A stretch of DNA of 17,163 nt from JAZDKP01 sp043802925 (GTDB lineage Bacteria; Fibrobacterota; OXYB2-FULL-49-7; JAEUSG01): assembly GCA_043802925.1 (NCBI GenBank), contig JAZDKP010000039.1, forward strand, positions 1 through 17,163, in the 5' to 3' direction. Below are positions 7,668 to 14,271 of this stretch, piece after piece. Position numbers and translations under genes: made by a program. Position 1 is the first letter of the stretch; each line of letters opens with the position of its first letter. The notes beneath the pieces were generated by a model. It was not told where the DNA came from and made no database searches. It saw only the letters and a program-made list of their open reading frames with translations.

Positions 7668-7696
7668 ATAATACATAAACCGCGTACGAAAAACAA
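7668..7696 (-). promoter_or_regulatory. Promoter of the SH3-like gene
   Basis: On the minus strand TTGTTT (plus positions 7691-7696), a 17-base spacer and TATTAT (7668-7673) form a good sigma-70-like promoter. It would give a leader of roughly 35-40 bases before the ATG at 7624. Confidence 0.55.
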
Positions 7697-7699
7697 GTT

Positions 7700-7718
7700 T
7701 TTTCATTTAATATGAAAA
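7700..7718. promoter_or_regulatory. Palindrome between divergent promoters
   Basis: TTTTCAT-TTAAT-ATGAAAA is a perfect 7-bp inverted repeat with a 5-base centre. It lies exactly between the -35 box of the minus-strand promoter (7691-7696) and the first TTGACA of the plus-strand side (7721). The position suits an operator acting on both genes; the binder is unknown. Confidence 0.4.
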
Positions 7719-7720
7719 TT

Positions 7721-7765
7721 TTGACAGGATATTGACATGCCAATGGATTATCAATGATATTATCA
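7721..7765 (+). promoter_or_regulatory. Promoter region of the tandem outer-membrane gene pair
   Basis: Two perfect TTGACA boxes (7721-7726 and 7732-7737), 11 bases apart, precede TGATATTATCA (7755-7765), a perfect palindrome that contains possible -10 hexamers: TGATAT at spacing 17 and TATTAT at spacing 20 from the second box. ATGGATT also occurs twice (7743-7749, 7765-7771). A start near 7768-7772 would leave about 40 bases before the GTG start at 7811. Which -35 is used is not clear. Confidence 0.45.
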
Positions 7766-7810
7766 TGGATTGATACCGTTTGCATGCTCCCTAATGAAAG
7801 GAGTCCGTTC

Positions 7811-9136
7811 GTGTCTAACAAAGTATCACTGGCGCTGTTTGCGCTGCTGCTTGCGGCAGTTGCGGCAACCGCCACCGAAAGCCGCATTGAGTCCATGGGC
7901 AAGCGCGACGTGTTTTTCCGCGATGACATGGGTGTCTTCGTCAACCCGGCCGAAATCGGCGTGCTTGGAAATTTCGTGACCGGCACACTGGGCTTTGTGA
8001 ATGATGTGTCTGAGACTACGTATACGGTCTCTGGAGCCAGCGGCGACACACTCATCAACGGCCAGCGCTATTACCGCCAATTTGCACTCGACACCGTGGT
8101 GAAGCCCCAAACCGCCACGCCCACCAACCAGTGGTTTGGCGTGGTCTATAATCTACCGGTCAGCAAAACGGTCAGCCTCTTTGGCGGCGCGGCCTTTAAC
8201 CGTACGGACGAACTCCTGGGTTTCTACGACGCCGTGCGCCGCGACCGTTATTACAAGTTGGAGGGCCTCTACCCTGCGCTCAAAGGGCGTTCCGATTTCA
8301 TGTTCGGCCTTAAAATGAAAAACTTTAACGTCGGTGTGGGATACTATACTGCGTCGCAGCATAAGGTCGAGGACTATGTCGTCACGCTCCAGAAACCCCG
8401 GTATGACTTCAGCTTTTCGCTGAACAAGGTCAATCTGGGAACCGAAATCGGGTTCGGCGCGCACAGCCTCGAAGTATACGGCAGCGTGGGCAATGTTACC
8501 TATTCCAACGAAAACAACAGCACGACCCCGTTCGATACGCTCACCAATATCAAGGAAACCTCCGATAAATCATTGAGTCTCGGCAGCCGCTTCTTCTTCC
8601 AGACCAAAATCGGGGGCGGTGTGGTCTTTGTCCCGGCCTTCAACTATAAAAAACTGGCCATCCTCGATTCCACGCAGACATCGGTCGGGGGCGGGGTGGG
8701 GCTCAACTACCGGCTCGACGGCGGCTTTTTCTGGTGCGGCGTCGAAGGCGAAACGTACACGCGCGAAAACACCAAGGACACCATTACGGTCGAAGGCAAC
8801 GGGGCGCGCTTCAACTTTGGCATCGAAAAATCGCTCATCTGGAAGTGGTTGATCGTTCGTGTGGGCGGCAACAAGTTCATTGCCACGGAAACCGAAACAA
8901 AAAAGATTGCAGGGACTTCCGTTTCCACCAGCCGTTGGGTCCAGAACAAAGACGATGACGGCACTTCCGAGGACCTGCTCGGGTTCGGCATCGGCCTCAA
9001 CTACCAGAACCGGCTCCGGTTCGACATCACGCTCAACGAGGCCATGCCCTATTTCAACCCCTTTGGCGACGGCCTCAAGGACTCGCCCAACGGCGGCCAC
9101 ATGTTGCTGCGGATTTGTTCAACTTTCAGCCTGTAA
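7811..9136 (+). CDS. Secreted, probably outer-membrane beta-barrel protein (paralogue 1)
   Basis: 441 residues from GTG 7811, chosen because GAAAGGAG (7797-7804) is well placed and the signal peptide then begins properly; an in-frame ATG at 7754 adds 19 non-signal residues. After the signal (about 1-21, ending ATA) the mature protein opens with TESRIESMG, a patch about 'FFRDDMGVFVNPAEIG', and alternating amphipathic strands rich in Gly, Tyr, Phe and Asn typical of outer-membrane barrels. It ends in a hydrophobic strand ('LLRICSTFSL'). The downstream gene has the same N-terminal signature and C-terminal 'FGIEK...IWKW...RVGGNK' and 'RFDITLNEAMP' blocks, so they are paralogues. I do not recognise a named family; function unknown. 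Confidence 0.75.
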   Translation: MSNKVSLALFALLLAAVAATATESRIESMGKRDVFFRDDMGVFVNPAEIGVLGNFVTGTLGFVNDVSETTYTVSGASGDTLINGQRYYRQFALDTVVKPQTATPTNQWFGVVYNLPVSKTVSLFGGAAFNRTDELLGFYDAVRRDRYYKLEGLYPALKGRSDFMFGLKMKNFNVGVGYYTASQHKVEDYVVTLQKPRYDFSFSLNKVNLGTEIGFGAHSLEVYGSVGNVTYSNENNSTTPFDTLTNIKETSDKSLSLGSRFFFQTKIGGGVVFVPAFNYKKLAILDSTQTSVGGGVGLNYRLDGGFFWCGVEGETYTRENTKDTITVEGNGARFNFGIEKSLIWKWLIVRVGGNKFIATETETKKIAGTSVSTSRWVQNKDDDGTSEDLLGFGIGLNYQNRLRFDITLNEAMPYFNPFGDGLKDSPNGGHMLLRICSTFSL

Positions 9137-9151
9137 ACGGAGGAACGACTA

Positions 9152-10438
9152 ATGAAAAAAATATATGCAATCATCGCCCTGGCGTCGTTCAGCCTCAGCC
9201 TCCTGGCCACCGAAGCGCGCATCGAGTCCATGGGCAGCAATGGCGATTTTATCAAGGACGATATTTCCGTCTTTGATAACCCGGCCACGGCCTTTGGCTT
9301 TGGCAATCTGCTTGTCGGCTCCCTCGGCAAGGTCGAAAAGAGCAATGACCGCTGGGCGCGCTCTGAACAATGGTTTGGCGGCTGGGCCGTCTACCCGCTC
9401 GACAGCTCCTTTAAGATTGTTGCGGGCGCCACGGTTAACCGGCCGCTCAAGGCCATCCGGAAGTACCGGCAACTTGACGAAAGCAACTTCTTCACGGTTT
9501 TTAACGGTGGCAACAAATTCAATATGCCGGGCCAAATGTACGTTGATTATCTCGAGGCGCTCAAGATGGGTGAACCCATCGGTAATGTTTATGGTTTCGG
9601 CGGCCTCTCTTGGAACAACGAATTCAACGTGGCCGTGGGCGGTCGCTATGCCGGAAGCAATATGGATGGCGGTGATAGCGGGACACGTAACATGACCATT
9701 GCGGGCGGCAACCTCGGACTCACCTATAACGTGGCACCGCTCCTGCTTGAGGCCAATTTTAATTATGATATGTTCAGCCTTACGCGCAAGCTCGGGACCG
9801 CGCTGGATGCTTCCTATGACGAAAGCAGCAAAAATGTCCTGATGCGGGCATTCTACTCGCTCTCCTCAAAAAATACTCTGGTTCCGGTTCTTGGCCTTGA
9901 CCTTAGCAGTATGTTTGGAGTGAGCAATCGCGACCTGAGCCTGGGCATGGGGTTTAACCGTGATCTTTTCAAGGGTTTCATATGGGCCGGTATCAAATAT
10001 GTTAATCATTCTGCCGAGTACCCGGAGTATGTCGGTAACACAAACGAGTTCATTTATTCGTCAAACGCTGCCGATACCTCCACTGCCACAAAATATCCTT
10101 CCGGTGTTTCCGAGTCCTCGCATAAAATTGTCTATAGTTTCGGCGTTGAGAAAAAGATGCTCTGGGACTGGTTCACGCTTCGTGTCGGAGGCAACAAGGT
10201 CTTCGAATATCTGACAAAAAAGAAAACGAAGACGGAAACGAACCCGGAATATACTCTTGAAAAAGGGCTCTACGAACGCGACGTTGACGCGGTCGGATGG
10301 GGCATTGCCATCGGCACGCCCGACGACCGGCTCAAGTTCGACATTACCTTTTCCGAGGCCTTCCCGAACAGCAATATCTTCGCGGGCGGCGAAAACGGCA
10401 TCATCGATTCGCGTATATCCGCAGCGCTAAAATTTTAA
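9152..10438 (+). CDS. Secreted, probably outer-membrane beta-barrel protein (paralogue 2)
   Basis: 428 residues with a signal peptide (about 1-19, ending LLA) and mature start TEARIESMG. Then follow 'FIKDDISVFDNPA', many short Gly/aromatic beta-strands and a C-terminal strand 'ISAALKF' ending in Phe, the classic signal for the BAM machinery. Blocks shared with the upstream paralogue include 'FGVEKKMLWDWFTLRVGGNK' and 'LKFDITFSEAFP'. The start is firm: GGAGGA at 9139-9144 with 7 bases to the ATG. It lies 15 bases after paralogue 1, so they form one transcript. A strong hairpin-like repeat follows the stop at once. Role unknown; structural or porin-like functions are possible. Confidence 0.77.
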   Translation: MKKIYAIIALASFSLSLLATEARIESMGSNGDFIKDDISVFDNPATAFGFGNLLVGSLGKVEKSNDRWARSEQWFGGWAVYPLDSSFKIVAGATVNRPLKAIRKYRQLDESNFFTVFNGGNKFNMPGQMYVDYLEALKMGEPIGNVYGFGGLSWNNEFNVAVGGRYAGSNMDGGDSGTRNMTIAGGNLGLTYNVAPLLLEANFNYDMFSLTRKLGTALDASYDESSKNVLMRAFYSLSSKNTLVPVLGLDLSSMFGVSNRDLSLGMGFNRDLFKGFIWAGIKYVNHSAEYPEYVGNTNEFIYSSNAADTSTATKYPSGVSESSHKIVYSFGVEKKMLWDWFTLRVGGNKVFEYLTKKKTKTETNPEYTLEKGLYERDVDAVGWGIAIGTPDDRLKFDITFSEAFPNSNIFAGGENGIIDSRISAALKF

Positions 10439-11130
10439 CTCACCCCCCTTTCCCCCCTCTCTCGCAGAGAGAGGGGGGCCTTTTCTAATTCCAACAACCC
10501 CTGTGAATAATGTTTTACAATTTTATAAATACTGTTGCTGTACAAACCGTACAGCGTTCCCACCGAAGATATCCCGATGAACGGATGTTCGTAATTCTCG
10601 TAGAAACTGGACAATTGGCCCAGTCCGGTTAGCCGCTCCCCGTTGAATTGCATGATGATATGGCCCTGCCGGAAATTCAGGTATTCGTTGTCGGGAAAAA
10701 CCAGGGAAAGAGGCCCGTTGTCAATTGGCATGGGCAGATTGCCGGCCATGACGCTCAGGGTGTCACCGTGGATAAAAACGCCCGCGGCGTCATATTCCAG
10801 GCTTGTAATCGTATCGCTGAGGGACACCGGCCGTTTCAGAACGACAAAATGGCTGTCCCGGGGATAAATGAACGTTTCGCCGGCCGAGGTAAAGAAAGCG
10901 GAGAAATCGTGCGACAGGAGCGTTCCGTTGGTGCTGAATATTTGCAGGCCGTTGGCGTCGAGGACCGCAATATTGCCGTTAGAAGACGTTCGCAGGGTTG
11001 TAATAGTGTTGAATTCACCGGGGCTGGACCCGGGCGTCAAGGGTAAGGTAATGCTACCTTTCATATTTTCCTTGTCCAGGCTCGGAACGAGCGAAAAACC
11101 TGCTATTCGTGCTCGAGGCACAGTATACAC
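10435..11130 (-). pseudogene. Remnant of a beta-propeller/NHL-like protein
   Basis: An open frame of 231 codons from a GTG, with no signal peptide, no good ribosome-binding site and no methionine near the start. The frame runs 11 codons further upstream to a TAG at 11164-11166. 'SPGEFNTITTLRTSSNGNIAVLD' and 'NGLQIFSTNGTLL' look like an NHL-type propeller blade, and weaker repeats follow ('FPDNEYLNFRQGHIIMQFNGERL', 'SSVGTLYGLYSNSIYKI'). Only about three or four blades are present. The last residues ('APLSLRERGERGVS') are translated from repeat copy 1, so the native C-terminus is lost, and the 5' end lies against the IS110 region. I read it as a decayed fragment; a short intact gene is the less likely alternative. 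Confidence 0.55.
10440..10484 (+). repeat. GC-rich palindromic repeat, copy 1 (also a likely terminator)
   Basis: A head of CACCCCCC-TTT-CCCCCC leads into a perfect 12-bp stem, CCCCCCTCTCTC (10452-10463) with GAGAGAGGGGGG (10467-10478), loop GCA, followed by CC and four T. It begins right after the stop of paralogue 2 and would terminate that transcript. The same head and stem plan, with different stem bases, recurs at 12915-12955, so this is a repeat family and not only a terminator. Confidence 0.75.
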
Positions 11131-11276
11131 AATTCTTTTGTTAAAATGGCGCTGACAATCTCTCTAGTGCGTGCTTATAGGCACAGGGAAAGGGCCGTCA
11201 TGCGCCGGTTCTTGTGATTTCGCTTGTCCGCTTACCTGTTTTCCTCGGTTTAGGTCTTACGGTTGTTCGATGTAAC

Positions 11277-12338
11277 TTATCCGACCACTCCAAGCTCATA
11301 GGTTTGGTTTGTCAGCCACAATGCGCGCATCCGCAAAGCCATTTTCCGCGCGACGGCAACAATCGCTTTTTTCTTGCTGCCGTTTCGATTCCATATCCGT
11401 CTAAAGACATCCAATAATGCCGCATCTTTTTTTATCGCCATCCAGGCGGCCTCAATGAGCCAGGCGCGTACAGCACCATTGCCTTGCCGTGTTATGTGAC
11501 CTTGCCGTCGCTGCTCTCCTGATGATATCTCACGAGGCGTCAGCCCCAGAAAGCTTGAAAAACCTTCCTTGGTCTTAAAACGTGTCATATCCCCCCATTC
11601 CAAGGCCAAGCGTACCGCTGTCAGCACGCCAATACCGGGAACACTTGAAAAACAACGCACAGACCGCTCATATCGTTCTTTTTTCTTCATCCCTACGAGC
11701 TGCTTTTTCAACGCCTCCCGGTCGTTTCTGAGTTGTTCGGCTCTATTGATAAGGACGGACATGCAGGCTTTTACCGTATCCGGCATCGGGAGCTCAAGCA
11801 ACCCTTTGTATTCCGCCCATGTCCAGGCCCTTTTCTCGACACAGTACCGGATGCCGTTGTAGGACACCAGCATCCGTATCCGAACCAGTGTCCGAGTAAG
11901 GTCTGTCTGTGTTTGCAGCAACAATCGACTCACCAACCGGTCATCGCGTTGCTCCCGGTCAGGAACCACGCACGCCTTATAGTCGCCTTTCTCAAAATTC
12001 ATCGCCAGACGTCGCGCGTCGCGCTTGTCCGTCTTCACTTTGCTGCCTTTCTCCTCGACGACCGTATGAGGCGGCGTTACAACACAGCCGAACCCATCCT
12101 GCACCAGCAAATCGTGCAGCCAAAACCCTTGAAAACCGGCTTCATACATCAGCTGTATTGTACAGCCAGGATAGCGCAGTGTCAAATAGTTTCGCAACCC
12201 TTCATATTCTGTCGGCATGCTGAGTTCGTGAACCACCATGCCTTCGCACCGGACGCAAATTTTCCACATGCGTTTTGAATCCTCAAGGCCAATAAATATT
12301 TTCTTGCCTTCGATAATGGATTCTTTTACTTTTTTCAT
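11277..12338 (-). CDS. IS110-family transposase
   Basis: A 353-residue recombinase with the two-part IS110 layout. N-terminal RuvC-like (DEDD) domain: 'IFIGLEDSK' holds the first acidic site, 'YEAGFQGFWLHDLL' the glutamate, and 'VKTDKRDARRLA' the two aspartates. A coiled linker (about 195-230) leads to the C-terminal domain with the helix-hairpin-helix 'SVPGIGVLTAVRLALEWGD', 'FLGLTPREISSGEQRRQGHI' (catalytic serine region) and 'GNGAVRAWLIEAAW'. The first site reads G-L-E-D where many relatives have G-I-D-V. I believe this is a subgroup trait and not decay, because all other motifs are intact. AAGGAGG lies 6 bases before the ATG. Frame and length look functional. Confidence 0.93.
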   Translation of the reverse strand: MKKVKESIIEGKKIFIGLEDSKRMWKICVRCEGMVVHELSMPTEYEGLRNYLTLRYPGCTIQLMYEAGFQGFWLHDLLVQDGFGCVVTPPHTVVEEKGSKVKTDKRDARRLAMNFEKGDYKACVVPDREQRDDRLVSRLLLQTQTDLTRTLVRIRMLVSYNGIRYCVEKRAWTWAEYKGLLELPMPDTVKACMSVLINRAEQLRNDREALKKQLVGMKKKERYERSVRCFSSVPGIGVLTAVRLALEWGDMTRFKTKEGFSSFLGLTPREISSGEQRRQGHITRQGNGAVRAWLIEAAWMAIKKDAALLDVFRRIWNRNGSKKKAIVAVARKMALRMRALWLTNQTYELGVVG

Positions 12339-12339
12339 G

Positions 12340-12419
12340 GGCTACCTCCTTAAAGTGCATAGTTTGTAGCCACGCCCGTCGTGGACTACGCATTAACTAC
12401 TCTTTTAAGAAAGGTAGCC
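12340..12419 (-). ncRNA. Structured leader of the IS110 transposase (SD-occluding hairpin; possible guide-RNA part)
   Basis: An 80-base imperfect hairpin. Stem 1 is GGCTACCT (12340-12347) with AGGTAGCC (12412-12419). Stem 2 is CTTAAA with TTTAAG. After an internal loop, stem 3 is TAGTT with AACTA, and stem 4 is GTAGCCACG (12366-12374) with CGTGG-A-CTAC (12380-12389), loop CCCGT. The transposase Shine-Dalgarno (complement of CCTCCTT at 12345-12351) lies within the basal stem, so folding would hide it. IS110 elements are known to encode a non-coding bridge RNA with internal loops next to the transposase; this could be part of it. The fold was drawn by eye. Confidence 0.5.
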
Positions 12420-12476
12420 TCTTTTATTTCAAAGACCAAGCCTCCATTACCAACTGACCACCCACTAACATAGTAT

Positions 12477-12502
12477 CTCCCTCCCGCGACGGCAGGGAGG
12501 GG
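12477..12502 (+). repeat. GC-rich palindromic repeat, copy 2 (left end of DUF559 unit)
   Basis: The stem is CCCTCCC (12479-12485) with GGGAGGG (12495-12501) and a 9-base loop. It is identical over 26 bases to the reverse complement of copy 3. The C-rich head present in copies 1 and 3 is missing here; CACTAACATAGTAT takes its place. The sequence between the IS110 leader and this repeat (12420-12476) holds nothing I recognise. Confidence 0.8.
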
Positions 12503-12868
12503 CTATGTGATAACAAGGCTGAGTTTTTGCAGCACCTGCTGTTTGTCGGACAATTCATTGTTATTGACATGCACGATTTGATAACCCGGTGAAACCAGTA
12601 TATCATCACGTAAGCAATCGTAGTCCATTTGCTGCTCATGGATACTGCCATCGATTTCCAAGAGCAGCTTCTTTTTAGAACAATAGAAGTCGACAATAAA
12701 GAATCGCTGCTTTCCTTCCACCTCAAAAACGATGGGGTGTTGGCGTAAAAACTTCAGCCCCCTAAAACGCTTTTTCCTGACGCATTCCCAGACTAATGTT
12801 TCCGTCTTTGTGTGATTTCTGCGAAGCTGTCTGGCAGCCAGAACGGACATATATTTTGAAGAAATCAT
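12503..12868 (-). CDS. DUF559 endonuclease-fold protein (Vsr-like)
   Basis: A 121-residue protein matching the DUF559 pattern of the PD-(D/E)xK/Vsr-like nuclease fold. N-terminal helix with 'TKTETLVWECVRKKRFRGLKF' (about 20-40, quoted in part), then FLRQHPI (40-46), the catalytic Asp in VDFYC (59-63), the acidic LEIDGSIHE (70-78), RD (87-88) and 'GYQIVHVNNNEL' (95-106). All key positions are present, so it may be active. The start is ATG 12868; a second ATG six codons later is possible, and neither has a clear ribosome-binding site, though TATATAAAT lies shortly upstream on this strand. The stop touches repeat copy 2. The DNA target is unknown. Confidence 0.85.
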   Translation of the reverse strand: MISSKYMSVLAARQLRRNHTKTETLVWECVRKKRFRGLKFLRQHPIVFEVEGKQRFFIVDFYCSKKKLLLEIDGSIHEQQMDYDCLRDDILVSPGYQIVHVNNNELSDKQQVLQKLSLVIT

Positions 12869-12914
12869 CGGAAGTTTATTTATATAAGAAAACAGTACAG
12901 GGCTTTACTTTATG

Positions 12915-12955
12915 CCCCCTCCCTGCCGTCGCGGGAGGGAGGGGGAAAGGGGGTG
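12915..12955 (-). repeat. GC-rich palindromic repeat, copy 3 (right end of DUF559 unit)
   Basis: On the plus strand, CCCCCTCCC (12915-12923) pairs with GGGAGGGGG (12937-12945) and is followed by the head GGGGG-AAA-GGGGG-TG (12941-12955). Read on the minus strand it is head first, CACCCCC-TTT-CCCCC, then the hairpin, the same plan as copy 1. It ends 3 bases before the stop codon of the lipoprotein gene, so it also sits as the 3' hairpin of that gene. Confidence 0.8.
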
Positions 12956-12958
12956 GGT

Positions 12959-14233
12959 TCAAAACCCTGGTGTGCCTTTCATTCCTGTCCCGGGAATCAA
13001 TGTTGTTGCGGGCCTCCAGTTTTTGCCATAATTGTTATAACCGGGACCGCCAAGTGAATCCAGTTCAATCGATGCTTTGGCTCCGGAAGGGAGCACCGGC
13101 CATTCAAGCGCGTTTGTTGAACCGGTGAATGCTATGGCATCCATGAGCGTCGAGTCCTTTTGCCGGAGCGCGATATATTCGTAGGTGGAGGCCAGGTCGA
13201 GTGCTGTCAGGGTTGTATGCCAGATGTCTGCGTAGGGATAAGCATGACGGCCGATGACAAGAAAGTCGTTTGCAGGAACGGTGACGTTTGTGAATTTCCA
13301 GTACTTGTTGTTTACCTCCAGGATGAGCGTGTCAAAGACGACGTCCGCAAGCCCGGGATTGTATACTTCAACGTATTCCGAATCATTTGTGTTGTACATG
13401 ATTTCTGAAATAAAGAGCGGGCCGGCCTCGGTCGAATCCCTGAGAGCGCCGCTGTTCATGGCCCCTTCCACGAGCGTGACGCCCGGGAGTGCGGCCGAGA
13501 CCGTCAGGGAAAACCCGCCCGGTGTAACTGAAAAGGCAGCGGAGAGCGTGGAGTCCAATCCGGCATGGAAACGATAGCTCCGCGTAAAGCGGTAGAGCGT
13601 GTCGGGTGTTGGCAGCGTATCGCGGATGCCGTACACGAAAAGTGTGCCGGATGTGTTATCGGGAATGTAGTCGAGTGAAAGCTGTATCTGATTTCCGGCT
13701 GCAACCGCGGCTTTTGTGCGGAACGTATCCGCAGTGACGGCAAAGAGGATGGCCACGGAATCTACTTTTTTGTCGATGTCGTGGAAAGAAAAGTAAATGG
13801 ATCCACGCGAGGGCAGGAGCGTAAGGCTGAGCGCGGCCGTTCCGCCTGCGGTCACGTCAACCGTCTTTATGACCGGCGAATGCACGGTGAGGCCATTCGC
13901 GGCATTGGCGGTCCACACCATGATGCGGCGGTCGCTTCCCGGCGTCACCCCGCTGATGGCATGGCTGACCGCAGCCTGGCCTGGTGTAAGGGTGATCGTA
14001 TCAACAAGCGGCGCCATGTCGGGCGCATCAATTAATAGGATAAGCCGGTTGCCCGAGGTCTGGCTGGCGCGGGCGAGCGCGCTTTGTGCGGGTGCTACGA
14101 GAGACACGGACAGCAGAAGCGTGCCGGTCTCGGGCGCTGCGTTCAGAGGACCGGCCTTGGAGCCGCAGGCAGAGAAGATTATGGGCAGCACTATAAGCGC
14201 CAGGGTCCGCAGCAGAGAAAGCACTTTTTTCAT
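12959..14233 (-). CDS. Lipoprotein with C-terminal lamin-tail (LTD) domain
   Basis: 424 residues. The signal peptide ends in a lipobox-like IIFSAC (Cys23; Phe at -3 is unusual), predicting lipidation after SPase II cleavage. Residues about 36-250 form Ser/Thr/Ala-rich beta-strand domains without a family I can name. From about 271 there is a lamin-tail domain: 'GPLFISEIMYNTNDSEYVEVYNP' (quoted in parts: SEIMYN, SEYVEVYNP), 'KFTNVTVPANDFLVIG', 'DAIAFTG' and the closing 'NWRPATT...GTPGF'. Secreted LTD proteins are cell-surface or matrix-associated. The start is firm: AAAGGAGA precedes the ATG. It is divergent from the 14272 gene with only 38 bases between, so promoters must overlap. Attachment to a surface or ligand is inferred. 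Confidence 0.82.
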   Translation of the reverse strand: MKKVLSLLRTLALIVLPIIFSACGSKAGPLNAAPETGTLLLSVSLVAPAQSALARASQTSGNRLILLIDAPDMAPLVDTITLTPGQAAVSHAISGVTPGSDRRIMVWTANAANGLTVHSPVIKTVDVTAGGTAALSLTLLPSRGSIYFSFHDIDKKVDSVAILFAVTADTFRTKAAVAAGNQIQLSLDYIPDNTSGTLFVYGIRDTLPTPDTLYRFTRSYRFHAGLDSTLSAAFSVTPGGFSLTVSAALPGVTLVEGAMNSGALRDSTEAGPLFISEIMYNTNDSEYVEVYNPGLADVVFDTLILEVNNKYWKFTNVTVPANDFLVIGRHAYPYADIWHTTLTALDLASTYEYIALRQKDSTLMDAIAFTGSTNALEWPVLPSGAKASIELDSLGGPGYNNYGKNWRPATTLIPGTGMKGTPGF

Positions 14234-14255
14234 CCGTTCTCCTTTTTCAAGTGAC

Positions 14256-14263
14256 TATATTTT
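14256..14263 (+). promoter_or_regulatory. -10-like box for the 14272 gene, leaderless spacing
   Basis: TATATTTT ends 8 bases before the ATG at 14272, and no ribosome-binding site is present (AAGACACC precedes the ATG). No convincing -35 is seen. On the opposite strand the same bases offer TATAGT for the lipoprotein gene. Confidence 0.35.
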
Positions 14264-14271
14264 AAGACACC

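Larger units (their letters stand above)
11150..12420 (-). mobile_element. IS110-family insertion sequence (approximate limits)
   Basis: Comprises the transposase (11277-12338), about 125 bases of non-coding DNA downstream of it and a structured leader upstream (12340-12419). IS110-type elements lack long terminal inverted repeats, so exact ends cannot be read here; the limits are set by neighbouring features. The downstream part (about 11150-11276) holds one weak hairpin (GTGC...GCAC near 11168-11183) and nothing else I can name. The element separates the NHL-like remnant from the DUF559 unit. Confidence 0.6.
12477..12941. mobile_element. 465-bp unit: DUF559 nuclease gene between exact 26-bp inverted repeats
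   Basis: The 26 bases at 12477-12502 and 12916-12941 are exact inverted copies. They share the core CTCCCTCCC-GCGACGGC-AGGGAGGGG (shown in parts) and each copy is itself a hairpin. Between them is one gene, whose TAG stop begins at 12503, the first base inside the left repeat. The layout is that of a very small mobile unit or an endonuclease-linked REP-type pair. No target-site duplication is evident, and movement is an inference. Confidence 0.5.

Noticed and set aside
11168..11183. Small GTGC/GCAC hairpin downstream of the IS110 transposase as a bridge-RNA stem
   Set aside because: The stem is too short to separate from chance; the upstream 80-base structure is much stronger.
12424..12726. 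Minus-strand 100-codon frame overlapping the DUF559 gene
   Set aside because: Out of frame with DUF559, and partly translated palindrome and IS leader sequence; no domain.
12477..12955. CRISPR array
   Set aside because: Only two repeats in inverted orientation with a gene between them; no regular direct repeats or spacers anywhere in the window.
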